A stretch of 64,000 bases of DNA from Nectonema munidae (lineage: Eukaryota > Nematomorpha > Nectonematoida > Nectonematidae). The position numbers and the translations under genes were made by a program. Under the pieces are notes generated by a model. It ran no database searches and was not told the origin of the DNA. It was given only the letters and a program-made list of their open reading frames with translations. The DNA lies in the NCBI GenBank assembly GCA_030549495.1, contig JAUIRK010000731.1, forward strand, positions 110,073-174,072, in the 5' to 3' direction. Numbering within the stretch: position 1 is the stretch's first letter; each line of letters opens with the position of its first letter. This document shows, in pieces, positions 22,616-34,178 of the stretch.

Positions 22616-24115
22616 TTACCTTAATAATGATGATGATATACTAAAATTAGACTGTTGATTAAGCCCTTGGTAGTTGATCTGATAATTATCTGTTGCATCT
22701 TCAACGGTAATATTCTTGGCTGAACTTATGAGTGAGGAAATACGTGAAAGAAAGAAGTAAAGATTTTTATTTTCATAATATTCATCATATATTCCTTGTA
22801 TTAGTTCTTCTTTCTCTATTCTTTTAGCATTGCTGCCTCCATTCCAGTTGTATCTTGAATTGATTTCCTCAATTTCAGGCATGTCTTTGGTGATTTTTTC
22901 TTCATTTTTGATGAAAAATTCCATTACTTCCCAAACACTAGTCTTCTCTGATTGAAGACTCGCATGTAAACTGTAAAAAAATTATTAAAAAAAATAATAG
23001 TATTTTTTCTATATTACGAGTTATGGAATCCTTCACAGTGGTTATTGGTTCGTACTTTTCTTCCAAAAACACACCACATTTGCATTTTGTCTTCAATTAG
23101 CCAGGTGTTTTCAAAGTATTCAAAAAAGGGAGACTTTCGGTGAAAAATATTCTAAAGAAAGTATTTTATGGCGTACTTCTTCAAGAGGCAAAAATGCTAT
23201 GGCCATTAACATTTTCATGCATGTTCTGAAACTTTTGCTTTTTGAATACAAAAAACTGTATCCAAGATTAAGAATTTTACGATATATTGCCTGGCAGAAA
23301 TGGAAGTAGCAACCCTGGTATTAAGCTTCAGGAAAGCACTAAAAATAATGCATTTAAAAATAAAAATTAAAAACAACTTCAAACCTTTTTTGATGCAGAA
23401 ATGATTGATGTTTCAAAGTCCCCAGTTATGCTCTTGATAGTATTCTTATCAATCACGGAATTAAGAGAAGTATACAAATGACTAAAATAATGATACTAAA
23501 ATGAAGAAATGTAAACAAATAAAATTACCAATAAGTATCTTCTCTTTTATCACATACGATTCCATAAACAATAGGTACTTGAATATTGTTATGGAAACAG
23601 TGAATAGTGACGATTTGATAAAATAAATCTGGAGCTTTTTTAAATGTTCCATCAATATACAGGGTATCAATGAAAGAAACCTGGCTTATATGTCGCAATG
23701 TTTGTCCATGAAAAATAAGATTTCTTTTATTGTCGAATCTTAAATCCGCTTGTAAAAATCTTGAATTGTTGGCTGACTGAAAATTTTCAGGAATCAAAAA
23801 GTTAATATCCCTAGGAAATGGAATCCTATTTCTGCTTCTTCGTATGAATCGTAGAAGACTTCTTTTTTTTAATGAGTTCTTTGTTCTTCATCCAGAGAAG
23901 CAATACAATCACTAAAATTTAAATTATATAGTTGCTCTTTTTTTTAGATTAATTCTTACTTGTATATTTTAGTTGTACTTTTAAATGTGTTTCTTGCTTC
24001 CTTCTTCAAATTTGATTTGAATAATTCTTTGTTTTCGTTGAGTGCATCATGATTATGCATAACACGTTTTAGAATTGTGTGGTTTTCATCTTTTTTCATA
24101 AATATCTTTCCTGTT
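22616..24115 (-). pseudogene. Mutator-like (MULE) transposase, six-exon copy
   Basis: Minus-strand exons with canonical junctions. (1) About 24112-23960, FLYWCH-like tail KKDENHTILKRVMHNH, donor GTAAGA. (2) To 23529, IPENFQSANNSRFLQADLRF and TLYIDGTFKKAPDLFYQIV (first catalytic Asp), donor GTAATT. (3) 23481-23385, SLNSVIDKNTIKSITGDFET (second Asp). (4) From 23338, GCYFHFCQAIYRKILNLGYS and MAIAFLPLEEV. (5) Ending near 23019, FFEYFENTWL and RTNNHCEGFHNS. (6) 22970-22616, VWEVMEFFIKNEEKITKDM, ending at a stop. An in-frame stop near 23868 in exon 2 (after DEEQRTH) and a frame uncertainty between exons 4 and 5 suggest that it is inactive. The exon with the N-terminal half of the FLYWCH finger is not found; a foldback arm fragment lies just upstream. 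Confidence 0.8.
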
Positions 24116-24270
24116 TAATTTTTTGTTTCAAAAGAAGTATTTTCGTTAAATGAATTATGAAGTCGATGTTTTAATTTATTTGTAATTATAAGTTAAGATT
24201 TACAGTTGATAAGAATAATTAGGCTGTTATCTTATCATTGTATATCTAGCCTATACATTTCTTAATAAGT

Positions 24271-24494
24271 AACTAGAAGCGCCATTACTATAATTAGAAA
24301 GCGCAAATAAGTAGTTAACTTTCGTTAAAAAATTTTTGGCAAATATTCATCGATCAATCTTATATTATATCTGTTAGAAGTTAAAAGGCACTAGAAGTTT
24401 GAAAATTGCAAATTATAATAAATTTGATTGAATTTGAAAAGCCGTTCAAAGCATGCAAAAAAATTTTGATTGACAGATACGTAAACTGGACAAT
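24271..24494. repeat. Single-arm copy of foldback FB2
   Basis: Matches the right arm of FB2 (about 39988-40212): AACTAGAAGCGCCATTACTA at the start through CAGATACGTAAACTGGACAA at the end, followed by TA. It is a solo outer arm; the inner part of the arm is absent. Confidence 0.85.
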
Positions 24495-24599
24495 TAAAAA
24501 ATATTTTAATATTTAATAGTATATCTAAAAATAATATGATTTTAATCAAGTTAGAAATGTGAATTAGTTAATCAAGTTAGAATTTGTGTATTTGTGTTT

Positions 24600-25049
24600 G
24601 CTGAATGGTTTGTAATGCCGCTAAATATAGAAGTGATGAGAAAAATAATAGTTGCGTGAGACACGAGAGAGAAGTGATAAGGAAAATAATAGTTGCGAAA
24701 GAAACGAGTGGAAAGTGATGAGGAAAATAATACTAACACATGACAAGAAATTGAGTGGTAGTGTGAAAGCGGCACGATCAAAAGAAAGAAATGAATCATT
24801 CATCACTATATCACATCCATCTCCTAATGTGGATGGCGAGAAATGTCCATTGGCGAGGAATGTCCTACAACCATTTTACAATGTGTTTAGTAAACGATAT
24901 GCTATTATTAGCAAATTGTGCAAAACTCATAGATAGGTACAATAAATTTAATAGAATTTTTTCAACGCCCCCTTCATCGCCCCAAACGCCCACCAGAAAA
25001 ATTATATCGCCCCTCTGGGGGCGATATCGCCCAGGTTGGGAACCACCTG
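24600..25049. mobile_element. Probable truncated hAT MITE
   Basis: The right edge, in reverse complement, is CAGGTGGTTCCCAACCTGGG, which is like the CAGTGGTTCTCAACC ends of hAT elements. It is followed inward by GC-rich ATATCGCCCCCAGAGGGGCG. Inside lie repeats of a GTGATGAGGAAAATAATA word (about 24630-24735). No left terminus was found, so the length is uncertain. Open frames here (24652-24936, 24791-25054) look fortuitous. Confidence 0.5.
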
Positions 25050-26325
25050 GATAACATCTTTGATTGTTACCAAAGATAACAATTAACCAAATTGATTTAG
25101 ACAATCTTGATTTAGCGTCTCCGCTAAATCCGGTGTTTTTCATCCCCAAGTTTAAGTCTTAAACTTTTCATATCCTTCTTTATATTCTCCATCCAGATTA
25201 ATTCGGACCTGCCTTTCTTCTCTCTTCTGCCAAAACTTAGTTCTAAGGCAGGGCCGGGAACTTTTTTGACTAAAAGAGCCCAAAAACACATTTTAAAATC
25301 TAATCCTCTGAGAGCCATACATATTTTTAAATACTGATTGTAACTAAATGGAAAAAGAAGACCAACAATTTTATAGTATAATATAAGACTGAATTTATTT
25401 TAAACAACATTGTTTTATCGAAGTTTTTTATTAATAAGCAAAGTCTTCATCATCATCAGCTTTTTTTGTGTCATCGTGATTCGTAATGATGACGAAATTA
25501 AGAGAGTGCAGAATTGGCAAGAAGGATATGCATTATCGCAATACCTCCCTTTATTCTGAATGCCACCTGATTTATCTGAGAGCCAGATGCAGTCATCAAA
25601 AGAGCCATAGGTTCCTGACCTCTCTTCTAAGGCATCCTTTAAAAATTCTGAAACATTCTGCTGAATACAAAATGATTTTAAGACCCATTGCTTCACACAC
25701 AAATAAGATATTTTTTAAAAGACCTGAGCGAAACACTAGTGAATTTGTGGAAAGCATTAATCAACTTTCTCATCTTCAATTTCCAAACAACTTGAAGAAG
25801 CGAACTGATACAACTAGGAAAATTTTGGAAATACTGCCAGAATTTAAATCAAAAATATTTTACCAAAATGTTATTTTTAAAACAGTCAATGTGCTTAACT
25901 TGGATCTGGAAGGGAGAAGATGAGATTTAGTCACCTGTGCCGAGAAGATAAAAGGTTATATGGAGAAAGCGAAATTTTAGAAAATACAGTTTGAGAAAAA
26001 AAATTAACATTTATTCAAAATTTTAACTATTGCCTGCTATTCCAATCTTGGAAGTCTTAATGTAGGCAAATAATTTTTTAACAAATAATTTTTATTCTAT
26101 ATTTATTTATTTTAAAAATAAAGTTTATTATATTCAAATCACTCTGGTTTCAGAGCAATTGTCATTTTTGTAGAACCATATCAAATTTTTGTTGGTAAAA
26201 TTTCATTTCTTATAAATCATATTTCTTAAAAAAAAATCTGTCTTAAATATTGGTATTTTTTCTTTTCTGCTATAATTTTGATAAACTAAAAAGTTTTTTA
26301 TTTTAGAATATATAAATTTTGAAAG
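25050..26325. other. Unassigned stretch with one unexplained open frame
   Basis: 25486-25923 (+) is open for 145 codons and contains basic, serine-rich sequence such as KRPERNTSEFVESINQLS, but I recognise no family, and the opposite strand is also open for 95 codons, so coding is not supported. The remainder is AT-rich. Confidence 0.35.
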
Positions 26326-28165
26326 ATGTCAAGAAAATGTAAAAATTCTCCTAATATTTTTTGTTATATTTGTGGACGTTACACCTTGCCTAATCAAAGA
26401 AAAAATATATCTTTTTTTGTAAAAAGAGTATATTTTGCATACTTTGGAGTTAAACTTGGGGATCAAGATAAATATTGGGCACCGCATAAAACATGCAAGT
26501 CTTGTGTTGAACAATTGAGACAATGGAGTAAGGGAAAGAAAGAAAAATTAAATTTTGGTATTCCAATGATATGGAGGGAACCAAAAAATCATCATAATGA
26601 TTGTTATTTTTGTTGCATCGACATCAAAGGGTTGAATAAATTTAAAAAAAAAGGATTTGTTTATCCCAACTTAGAGTCTGCTAGACAACCCATTCCTCAT
26701 GGTATTGAAATACCAATTCCAAAAGTTCTTGAAAACTTTAATTTGCATGATGAAGTAGAAGTGGAAGAAGAAACTTCAAGTGAAGAAAGTACTAGCGAAA
26801 ATGATTTTGAAGATGAATGTCAAATCAAAATAAGTTTAATCAAGAAGAACTGAGTGATCTAATTAGAGATCTCAATTTAAGTAAAGAAAAGTCAGAAGTC
26901 TTGGCTTCACGCTTAAAAGAAAAGAATTGTTTAACAAAAAGCACGAAAATAACTTTTTACAGAACAAGAGAGAACTCACTGATAAAGTTTTTTACAGAGA
27001 ATGAAAAACTAGTTTACTGTAACGATGTCAAAGATCTTCTACTTGCACTCAATACCACATACATACCTGAAGAATGGAGACTTTTCATTGATGGTTCTCT
27101 CAAAAGTTTGAAATGTGTTTTACTACATAACTTAAATAAATTTCCTTCAATTCCACTGGGTTACTCAACAACATTGAAAGAAAATTATGAGAAAGTACAG
27201 CTTTTTTTAAATTGCATCAACTACAATCAACATAACTGGTACTTATGTGTTGACTTCAAAATTATAAATTTTTTGTTGGGACAGCAATCTGGCTTCACGA
27301 AATTTCCTTGCTTTTACTGTCTTTGGGATAGTAGAGATAGGAAAAATCACTGGATACAAAAAGAATGGCATCTTCGAGAACACTCAATTATGGGAAACAA
27401 AAACATAATAAGAAAGCCTCTCGTTGAAAAAGAAAAGATTCTACTGCCTCCTCTCCACATTAAGTTGGGTTTAATGAAGCAGTTTGTTAGATCAATTGGA
27501 TACAGAAGGAGAATGCTTTAAGTACATAGTCAACTCAAACCCCCGTGTTAGCATAGAAAAGTTGTTGGCATGAGTTTTTGATGGACCGCAAATAAGAAAG
27601 TTAGTAAAAGATGATGCATTTGTGAGATCTATGAACAAAGTTGAAGTGAATGCATGGCAAAGCTATGTTGAAGTTATCAACAACTTTCTAGGAAACAAAA
27701 AAGCTGAAAATTATTCAGAGATTGTGGAAAAAATGTTAATAAGTTACAGAAAGCTTGGTGCGAATATGAGTGTTAAAATACACTATTTACATAGTCACTT
27801 GGATAAATTTCCTGAAAATCTAGGACAAATGGGTGAAGAACAAGGTGAGAGGTTTCATCAAGAAATGAAGACAATGGAAGAAAGGTATCAAGGTAGGTGG
27901 GACAAAAACATGATGGCGGACTATATTTTGGGGTTTACAGCGCGAAGAATCAAAGAACAAATATGTTTTAATTATGCAAAAAAAAACCTTGGCAAAAAAA
28001 TTTTGTTGCCTTGTGCTATCCACCCTATTCTGTACACCTAGAAAATTATGAGCTTGGTGTTGAAGATGTTAAGTTGAGTGAAATGCTGTTGGACTTGAAA
28101 GAGAATGTGAAACTGAGAAGAAGAGTTGACAAAGGAGTCTTTGCCTACATATATATACTAAACTC
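26326..28165 (+). pseudogene. Uncharacterised transposase-like family, copy 2 (intronless)
   Basis: Homologous throughout to the copy at 16155-17897, but on the opposite strand. Starts MSRKCKNSPNIFCYICGRYT, then GDQDKYWAPH, CKSC, FGIPMIWREPKNH, CYFC, an acidic stretch (HDEVEVEEETSSEESTSEN), a frame change near 26817-26840, LSDLIRDLNLSKEKSEVLAS, RLFIDGSLKSLKCVLLH, CVDFKIINFL, CFYCLWDSR and LPPLHIKLGLMKQF. After a second frame change near 27500 and a TGA near 27570 it continues GPQIRKLVKD, EEQGERFHQE and RYQGRWDKNMMADYI. There is no intron where copy 1 has one (reads through DIKGLNKFKKKGF). The three candidate acidic residues (FID, CVD, EEQGERF) are all kept. Confidence 0.75.
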
Positions 28166-28337
28166 ACACCCAAATATTTTTCAATAACGAAAAGAAGCAT
28201 AATTTCTTTCCCTATCACATTGCTAATGGAATCTGGATTTTTATCTATTTTGTATATTTTCAGTAAAAAAATAAATAAATTCGATTTTAACAACATATGA
28301 ACTACCAGATACCTTGATGCGTGTTAACTTCGTTTAA

Positions 28338-30025
28338 CACTAGAACGCCCAAAATTTGTCCAAGCCTTTGACGCCCAGGAAGGGTCAAATTGACCCTCAA
28401 TTTATATTTGAAATTTTTCCTTACACATGAAATTTTTCAGAAATATACTTTGACACAATATATATATATTTATTAATTTATATATAGAAGTGAAAAAAAA
28501 CTTTAAAAGGGTAGAGAATTTATTTACCTATTTTACAAGTTACGCTTGATATTTTTGTACACTTTGCACATACGAATTTAGAGCAATCATAGCATTTCAT
28601 CATAGTTTTCTTTCCATTGCAGTTTGTTTTCACTTGACGTTTCGCTATTAATATTTGCATGGATACTTTTGTGTTTGACATGTTCGTCAATTAACTCTTA
28701 TGCAAGTTTTTGTAGAAACAATTTTCTCCTAATTTTTCTTCCAGTTACTTCTTTGTACACAATGAATGCATTTATTGCAGCCAAGTCTAAATAAGTATAG
28801 AAGGGATGGATTGGCCATCTTCTCGAAGAAGGTTTAACAATAAATAAGGTTTATAATAGAGCGATTTGATCTAAGACATCAACACCATACTTAGTAGTGT
28901 TGTAGTATTCAATACTTTCTGGCGTCTTTTTTTCGTTGTCTTTTATTTCAAGACTTCATGCTGACTACTAAGAACGTGAACGAACATATTTATTTTTCTT
29001 TGCCTGACAACATGTTAAAGGGACGACTTGAGTTTTTAGAACAATTGATTCATATTCTTTTATTCGTCTATTTTTTAGTTCTTTTGGAATTTCTTTTCTA
29101 GTTTTGTTCATAGTGCCAATCAAAGTCATCGATTGTTTTTGAAGTTTTTAACCAAATTCAGAGAAGTAAAGAAATTATCAGTTCTAACATTTCTTCCACT
29201 TTTGAAGTAACGTTTTACAAGTTCTAAAACAACGTCTTCTGACAATCTTATATCTTTTGAACGAGTTTCGTCCTTACCTAAATATGGAAAACCATTCAAC
29301 AAATATTTGCTTTCAACATCTACAGCGAGCCAAATTTTTTGTCCATACATATCAGGTTTCGATGGATAAACTGGGTGAAGGAACAATGTGTTTTGCTCTG
29401 AAAAAGTTGTTTATCTACCTACAGTAATAGCAGGACCAGGAATGTGCATTTTTTGACAATTTGAAATAAAATGACACGAAACATTTGATATTGCAGCAAA
29501 TTTATCTGTTTTTTCATCGAAGCGAAGAAATCTCAAAATTTCATAAAATTGATTGGTTAACCCCAATCATCAGACCAAAGAGAAGGCAATTCAATCTTTT
29601 TCTACATAGTGAAACCTCTAACCCACAATATAGCTATAAAAGCTTGAATTTCAGGTAGGAAAATGTCCATGATGAGTCAGATAAAATACGCCTGGCTTCG
29701 CTTTCTGTACACGATGCTATTGTTTTCAAGGTATATTATGTATATATATCAATACAAGGCAACCGGATCTTATACAACTACCCTTTATAACAGACCTTTT
29801 TGCCAAACTTGTTGGATCTGGTGCTTCCTTTAGAATGTTTTTTGATTTTGTTTTTTTATTTTGAGAAACGCTTACAAATGTTTTCCATTCTGTTCCATCA
29901 GATGCTTTGTAAATATCTTGTAAATGATTTCCTTTACTTTTTTTGAAGAAATTTCTCCTCCACCTGACTCTGAAAAAGAAATGTTAGTAAAATTCTTCAA
30001 TTTTTTTTTATTATCAGCCATAATT
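28338..30025 (-). pseudogene. piggyBac transposase remnant (piggyBac-3), inverted
   Basis: One element end lies at TTAA (28334-28337) followed by CACTAGAACGCCC. Down the minus strand: MADNKKKLKNF near 30022; DMYGQKIWLAVDVESKYLLN, GFPYLGKDE and GRNVRTDNFFTSLNLV (second catalytic Asp region, 29386-29126); YNTTKYGVDVLDQ (third Asp, about 28900); RRWPIHPFY; and a C-terminal Cys-rich zinc finger (CNGKK, CYDCSKFVCAKC, about 28620-28550). Several frame breaks separate these blocks, so it is inactive. The 5' end is not found. The terminal CACTAGAAC is shared with piggyBac-2 at 31653. Confidence 0.8.
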
Positions 30026-30099
30026 AAAGTGTAAATAGACAATTTTGTCTTTTCATTAAGAGTTTATGTGGAAAAATGGAGCAGCTTAAAATTCACAAA

Positions 30100-30250
30100 C
30101 AAGATATCGATTTATTATAAAGAAAGGCTAAAAGATTTTTCTCAACCTCTCTTCTTTCAATGGGCCTAGTTCATATCAAGATTTTGATTAGACTGATAGT
30201 TTGTTTTGTATTAAGACACTTTGCAGCCTAAAATTGAATTTTATAATTAG
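30100..30250. repeat. Dispersed repeat shared with 11800-11970
   Basis: Second copy of the repeat described at 11800; adjoins the 5' side of piggyBac-3. Confidence 0.55.
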
Positions 30251-30279
30251 TAAATGTTAAAATTTTTAACAGAGCAATA

Positions 30280-30690
30280 ATTGGTCACACTGTTGATTGC
30301 AAGAGAGAAAGTGTTTATTCCAAGAATAAGACTGTTGATTGTAAAAGTTAAACACTTTTGATTGCACGAGTGACACTTGATTTGAAGAGTGAAACTGTTG
30401 ATTGCACGAGTGGCAGTTAATTTGAAGAGTGACACTGTTGCTTGGTAGAGTGAAACACTGTTAGTTACTAGAGTCAACTGTTGATTGGTAGAGTGAAACA
30501 CCCTTGATTCGAAGCGTGGAACATTATTGGTTGCAAAAGTGAAACTGTTCTTTTTAAGTGTGACACTGTTGATTGTAAAAGTGAAACACTGTTAATTGGA
30601 AGAGTGTAACTGTTGATTGCATGAGTGACACTTGATTTGAAGAGTGAAACTGGATTGCACCGGTGACAATTGATTCGAAGAAGAGTGTAA
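30280..30690. repeat. Degenerate minisatellite upstream of the last exon
   Basis: Irregular tandem array of units of about 20-22 bp with the consensus TTGATTG, two to four bases, GAGTGAAACTG (variants GTGACACTG, AAGTGAAACACTG). About 18-20 units fit in 410 bp. It ends about 170 bp before the acceptor of exon D. Confidence 0.8.
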
Positions 30691-30858
30691 CCTTCTAGCT
30701 TTCTTTAATAAATTATTATTACTAATATCTTTCTTTAATAGATTATAATGCAATTACCTCGTTCGCCGTTCCACTAAATATCCATTCGACGAAGTGTAGA
30801 CTGTGTTTTGTTTTCTCTTTTAAAAGTGTGTATTCGCAAATGTGTGCTTTCACTTAAG

Positions 30859-31060
30859 GTTCGTCGTGGACAAAACGGAGAAGAAGGATTGGCCTTTCAG
30901 CATTGGCCACGTTAGCGAAGAGATCTTCTCTAAAAAGCTTCCCCCTCCTGCGTCTGATGCGTTGGTCCTGTTGTGCGGTCCTCCTCCAATGGTTAAAAAC
31001 GCTTGCATTCCCTACCTTCTCAATCTGGGCTACAAAAAAGAAAGGTGCTTGCCCTTTTGA
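30859..31060 (+). CDS. NADH-cytochrome b5 reductase, last exon D
   Basis: The acceptor is CACTTAAG. The first base completes the tryptophan codon split from exon C. It encodes FVVDKTEKKDWPFSIGHVSE, KKLPPPASDALVLLCGPPPM and ACIPYLLNLGYKKERCLPF, then TGA at 31058-31060. CGPPPM is the NADH-binding motif near the family's C-terminus, and the ending ERCLPF parallels ERCFVF of the mammalian enzyme, so this is the true C-terminal exon. The four exons give about 245 residues of an expected total of about 300. The 18-kb intron before it is full of transposons, yet exon sequence and splice sites are intact, so the gene is probably functional. Confidence 0.96.
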
Positions 31061-31118
31061 ATGTCCATAATCCTTTGCTCACTTTATCTTCTATACTTTA
31101 TTTCGCTTTTCTTTGCTC

Positions 31119-31124
31119 AATAAA
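31119..31124 (+). terminator. Poly(A) signal of the b5 reductase gene
   Basis: AATAAA 59 bases after the stop codon, followed by a TTTGTGTG GU-rich stretch, the usual layout for cleavage and polyadenylation. A similar stretch, also with AATAAATTTCCA, recurs at about 42640-42700. Confidence 0.7.
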
Positions 31125-31652
31125 TTTCCAACTTTGTGTGCATATTCTTTCTCTGCTGCGTCATTCATTTAGTATAGCACATTCACTAATCAGCATTCTG
31201 ATCCCTCAGTTTCGCGATGTCTTTTGTCAAAACCAATTTCTGATGAAGCAATCTCTCAACATGATCATTTAGGAAAAGGAAACATGTTCGGGTAAATCAT
31301 GTATAATCATGTTCGGGTTAGATAGGAAAAGAGGTTAGGGTTAGTGGAGGGAGGGACCTTAATCCTGGCGCTCAGAAACATTTTCATCCTCTTCCAATTG
31401 ATGATCACACCTTGATTACGGGTCTTTAAAAAAGAAGCACCTTTTTTTCTAAAAGAAGAAAGTTTTAAAAGAATTTTTATATTGTTTACTGCCAAAGAAT
31501 AACTAAAAGCCTATTCTAATTCCTCTTTTTAATAACCCGCTTTTAAGCAGATATCTTAAGTTTGAAAATAATGGGTACAAGGAAAAGCCATGCTTCGCCA
31601 TTTAATGCTTAAAATTATTACTATTCGACTTGAATATAGGTAAAACTTTTAA

Positions 31653-33455
31653 CACTAGAACTGCAGATGTGTCAACCGATGCATCTTGAATTGAAGCAGG
31701 TCTTATTTTAGTTATAATGTTTTCCATTGAACACTAAACTTTAAATCCTTTTTTCCTTCATTTTTCGTGCCTCTCAAAAAATGGCCGTATGACTCGCTTT
31801 CCGAGATAAAATTATATTGAATTTTATATTAGTTTTCATAAAGAAAACTATTTCTAGCCATTTTCGTTTCAAAAACATGATTTTTAAATGAAAACATATT
31901 AAACAAAAAAATTATTTATGAATAAGTGATGAAAAAAATTATTTGAAAAGACACATTTTAGAATTAGTTTGACAAGTTGTAACTGCTTTTACTTTTTACG
32001 TCTAAAAAGTATACAGTGTATATCTTTTTACAGACAATTAAGTTAGGCGAATGAATACCTCATTTATTCGGGTCTTCTATAAAAAAATGAAAACAAAATG
32101 AATGTATAACCCTTAATACACTTAATAAATTTTCATAGATATAGTTTTTTGCGAACTCAAAACTCTTTTGGGACTTAAATTTACAACAAATACTATTATC
32201 TTCAGCAATAAAAGATTTGTTTTTATAATGGAGACGACTTTATAAGCAACGTTTGATTATGATATTATGTGTACAATTTGTACACATATACTTCAACAAT
32301 GATTACATGAAAAAGATGTTAATATTTCACGAGTCTATATCAACGCTAAACTATTCTTATTCATTTTTGACTTGCACAAATGTTTTTATCACTCTATAAT
32401 TTGATGGCTTTTCATTTCTCACTCACTCATCATGCATAAGTTTTTGTTTCATATTTTTATCTATTAGTGTGTACTCTTTTCATTTTTCCTCTCTCTCTTT
32501 ATTTGTCTATGCATCAAGAGAATGGTAATGATACGATTGAAGATGCCCAAGAAGTAGGGCTTGATTTAGAAGAGGAAGCATGGTTGTATGACAATACTCT
32601 GGATCGAGTAGAAGAACCCAAGGTAGCGAAGAAGCATAGGTGATGAACATGTAATTGATCTTTTTGTCTGCGACACAGAATCTGAAAGGAAGATTCAAGT
32701 GAAAATCAGCATTTTAATGAGACGTATGTAGCAAATGAAATACATTGGATTCATAATCCCTCGGCGTAAGAGAAATATTCTCACATAAAAACTGGGAGTT
32801 TTATGTAAAGTGAACAACAAAATAGAGGCGTTCAAGCTTTTTATTCTGAAGAATTATTTTTACAGTTACTCAGATATACTAATTGAAAAGCCAGTGGTAT
32901 TCATCATGAATATGAAAAAGGAATCAATACTACAACGTATCCTGTGTATATGTCAAGATTTTCAATTGAAGAAGATATTGCGAAATCATGACAAGTATAC
33001 AAGAGTTATGAACAGATGTAGATGGTAGACTTTTTTTTCGTCCTAGTATATATTTTTTAAGATGCTTGCGCTTTGATAATTTTTAAATCGCGAAGAAAGA
33101 AAAAAATATCGTTTGACTGCCATTTGTGATGATATATGGAACTTTTTTCCAAATAATCTTTTACGTTTCTACATTCCAGATACAAATTTCACCGTAGATG
33201 AGCAATTGGTTGGATACAGAGGAAAAGTGCCTAGTAGAGTTAACATGCCGAATAAAGCTCGTAAATATTGTGTTAAAATATACTGGGTTTGTGAGGCACA
33301 CAACGGCTTGTCACTCAGTGGAGGATGATATATTTACTGTAGAGCAGAGAAAAGTCTTGAAGAAAAATATAAGCAAAGTTTTTCTTGTAGTATTGTGCTG
33401 ATGGAGCTCTTTTTTCATTCAGGTAGAGAAGTTTATACAGATAGGTACTTTACCT
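31653..33455 (+). pseudogene. piggyBac-2 transposase remnant, left part
   Basis: Likely element start at TTAA (31649-31652) then CACTAGAACTGCAG, matching the end of piggyBac-3. An acidic N-terminal region near 32510-32640 is degenerate. 33113-33328 encodes YIPDTNFTVDEQLVGYRGK (first catalytic Asp), PNKARKYCVKIYW and CEAHNGLSLSG; further on SGREVYTDRYFTS (second Asp) runs into the hAT-type element at 33456. The rest of the gene resumes at 41022. Stops and frame changes are numerous, so it is old. Confidence 0.8.
33448..33455. repeat. Left 8-bp target duplication of the 7.6-kb hAT-type element
   Basis: CTTTACCT here is repeated exactly at 41022-41029, directly outside the element's termini. 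Confidence 0.9.
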
Positions 33456-33969
33456 CAGGGGCGCACATCCGGGGGTGGCGACCGCCCCCCAATGTGTTTT
33501 CAGGGGGGGGGCGAAAATGACCTTCGCCCCCTCCCCCTCCAATAATTTTCTATAAGTAAGAGTTGCTGCTTGTTTATAAAACATGTATGATGATCATGAT
33601 ATCTATGTATTAATCATGTATGAATAATGGAGACTTTCGAATCAATCAAACATCACATGCCAAGCTGCTCTAAAATTCCTATCGAACATATTTTACAGGC
33701 GATGCGTGAGAGCTATATAATAATAATCCATTGCTTCAATATGCACACAATAAGTCAGCAATGTTTATCACAGTGTCTCCTCTTTATAGTATTTTTGGGC
33801 AAACACATGTTGATGATCCACTAGATTTTCTCATCTTCTGTCACAGTGATTCTATTTCTCTTTCTGTCTCCTCTGTTTTTCTCTTCCGCTTTCTCTGCTA
33901 AAACTCAATCATTCACTCAAGCTCTCTTCTCTTGTTAAGCTGTCCTATCTCATTCAGTTCTCTTCTCTC

Positions 33970-34178
33970 CAGTGACGTAGCTAGGCTGGGGCATGAGGGG
34001 CCGTGCCCACTCTCCTATGTACCGCATGGTGCCCCATGCAACTTATGCGATATCAGTTTTTGAAAATTTCTCCAATGAAAGGATCAAGAAAGTATACAAA
34101 ATGTTGCTCACCTTTTTTGTTTTTAAATTGTGCCCCCCCCCCCCCCCCCCCATTAACTTTTTTCTGGTTACACCACTG
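33970..34178. mobile_element. hAT MITE with CAGTG ends, 209 bp
   Basis: Left end CAGTGACGTAGCTAGG; right end in reverse complement CAGTGGTGTAACCAGAAA. Flanks CTTCTCTC (33962-33969) and CTTCTTTC (34179-34186) form an 8-bp duplication with one mismatch. A tract of about 20 C residues lies at 34133-34151. Non-coding. Confidence 0.85.

Noticed and set aside
24271-24494. FB2 arm as the terminal repeat of the adjacent MULE copy
   Set aside because: No inverted partner on the other side of the MULE, and FB2 has TA flanks rather than the 8-10 bp expected of MULEs.
25415-25923. Overlapping open frames on both strands
   Set aside because: Both strands open and neither resembles a known family; probably chance or the interior of an unknown repeat.
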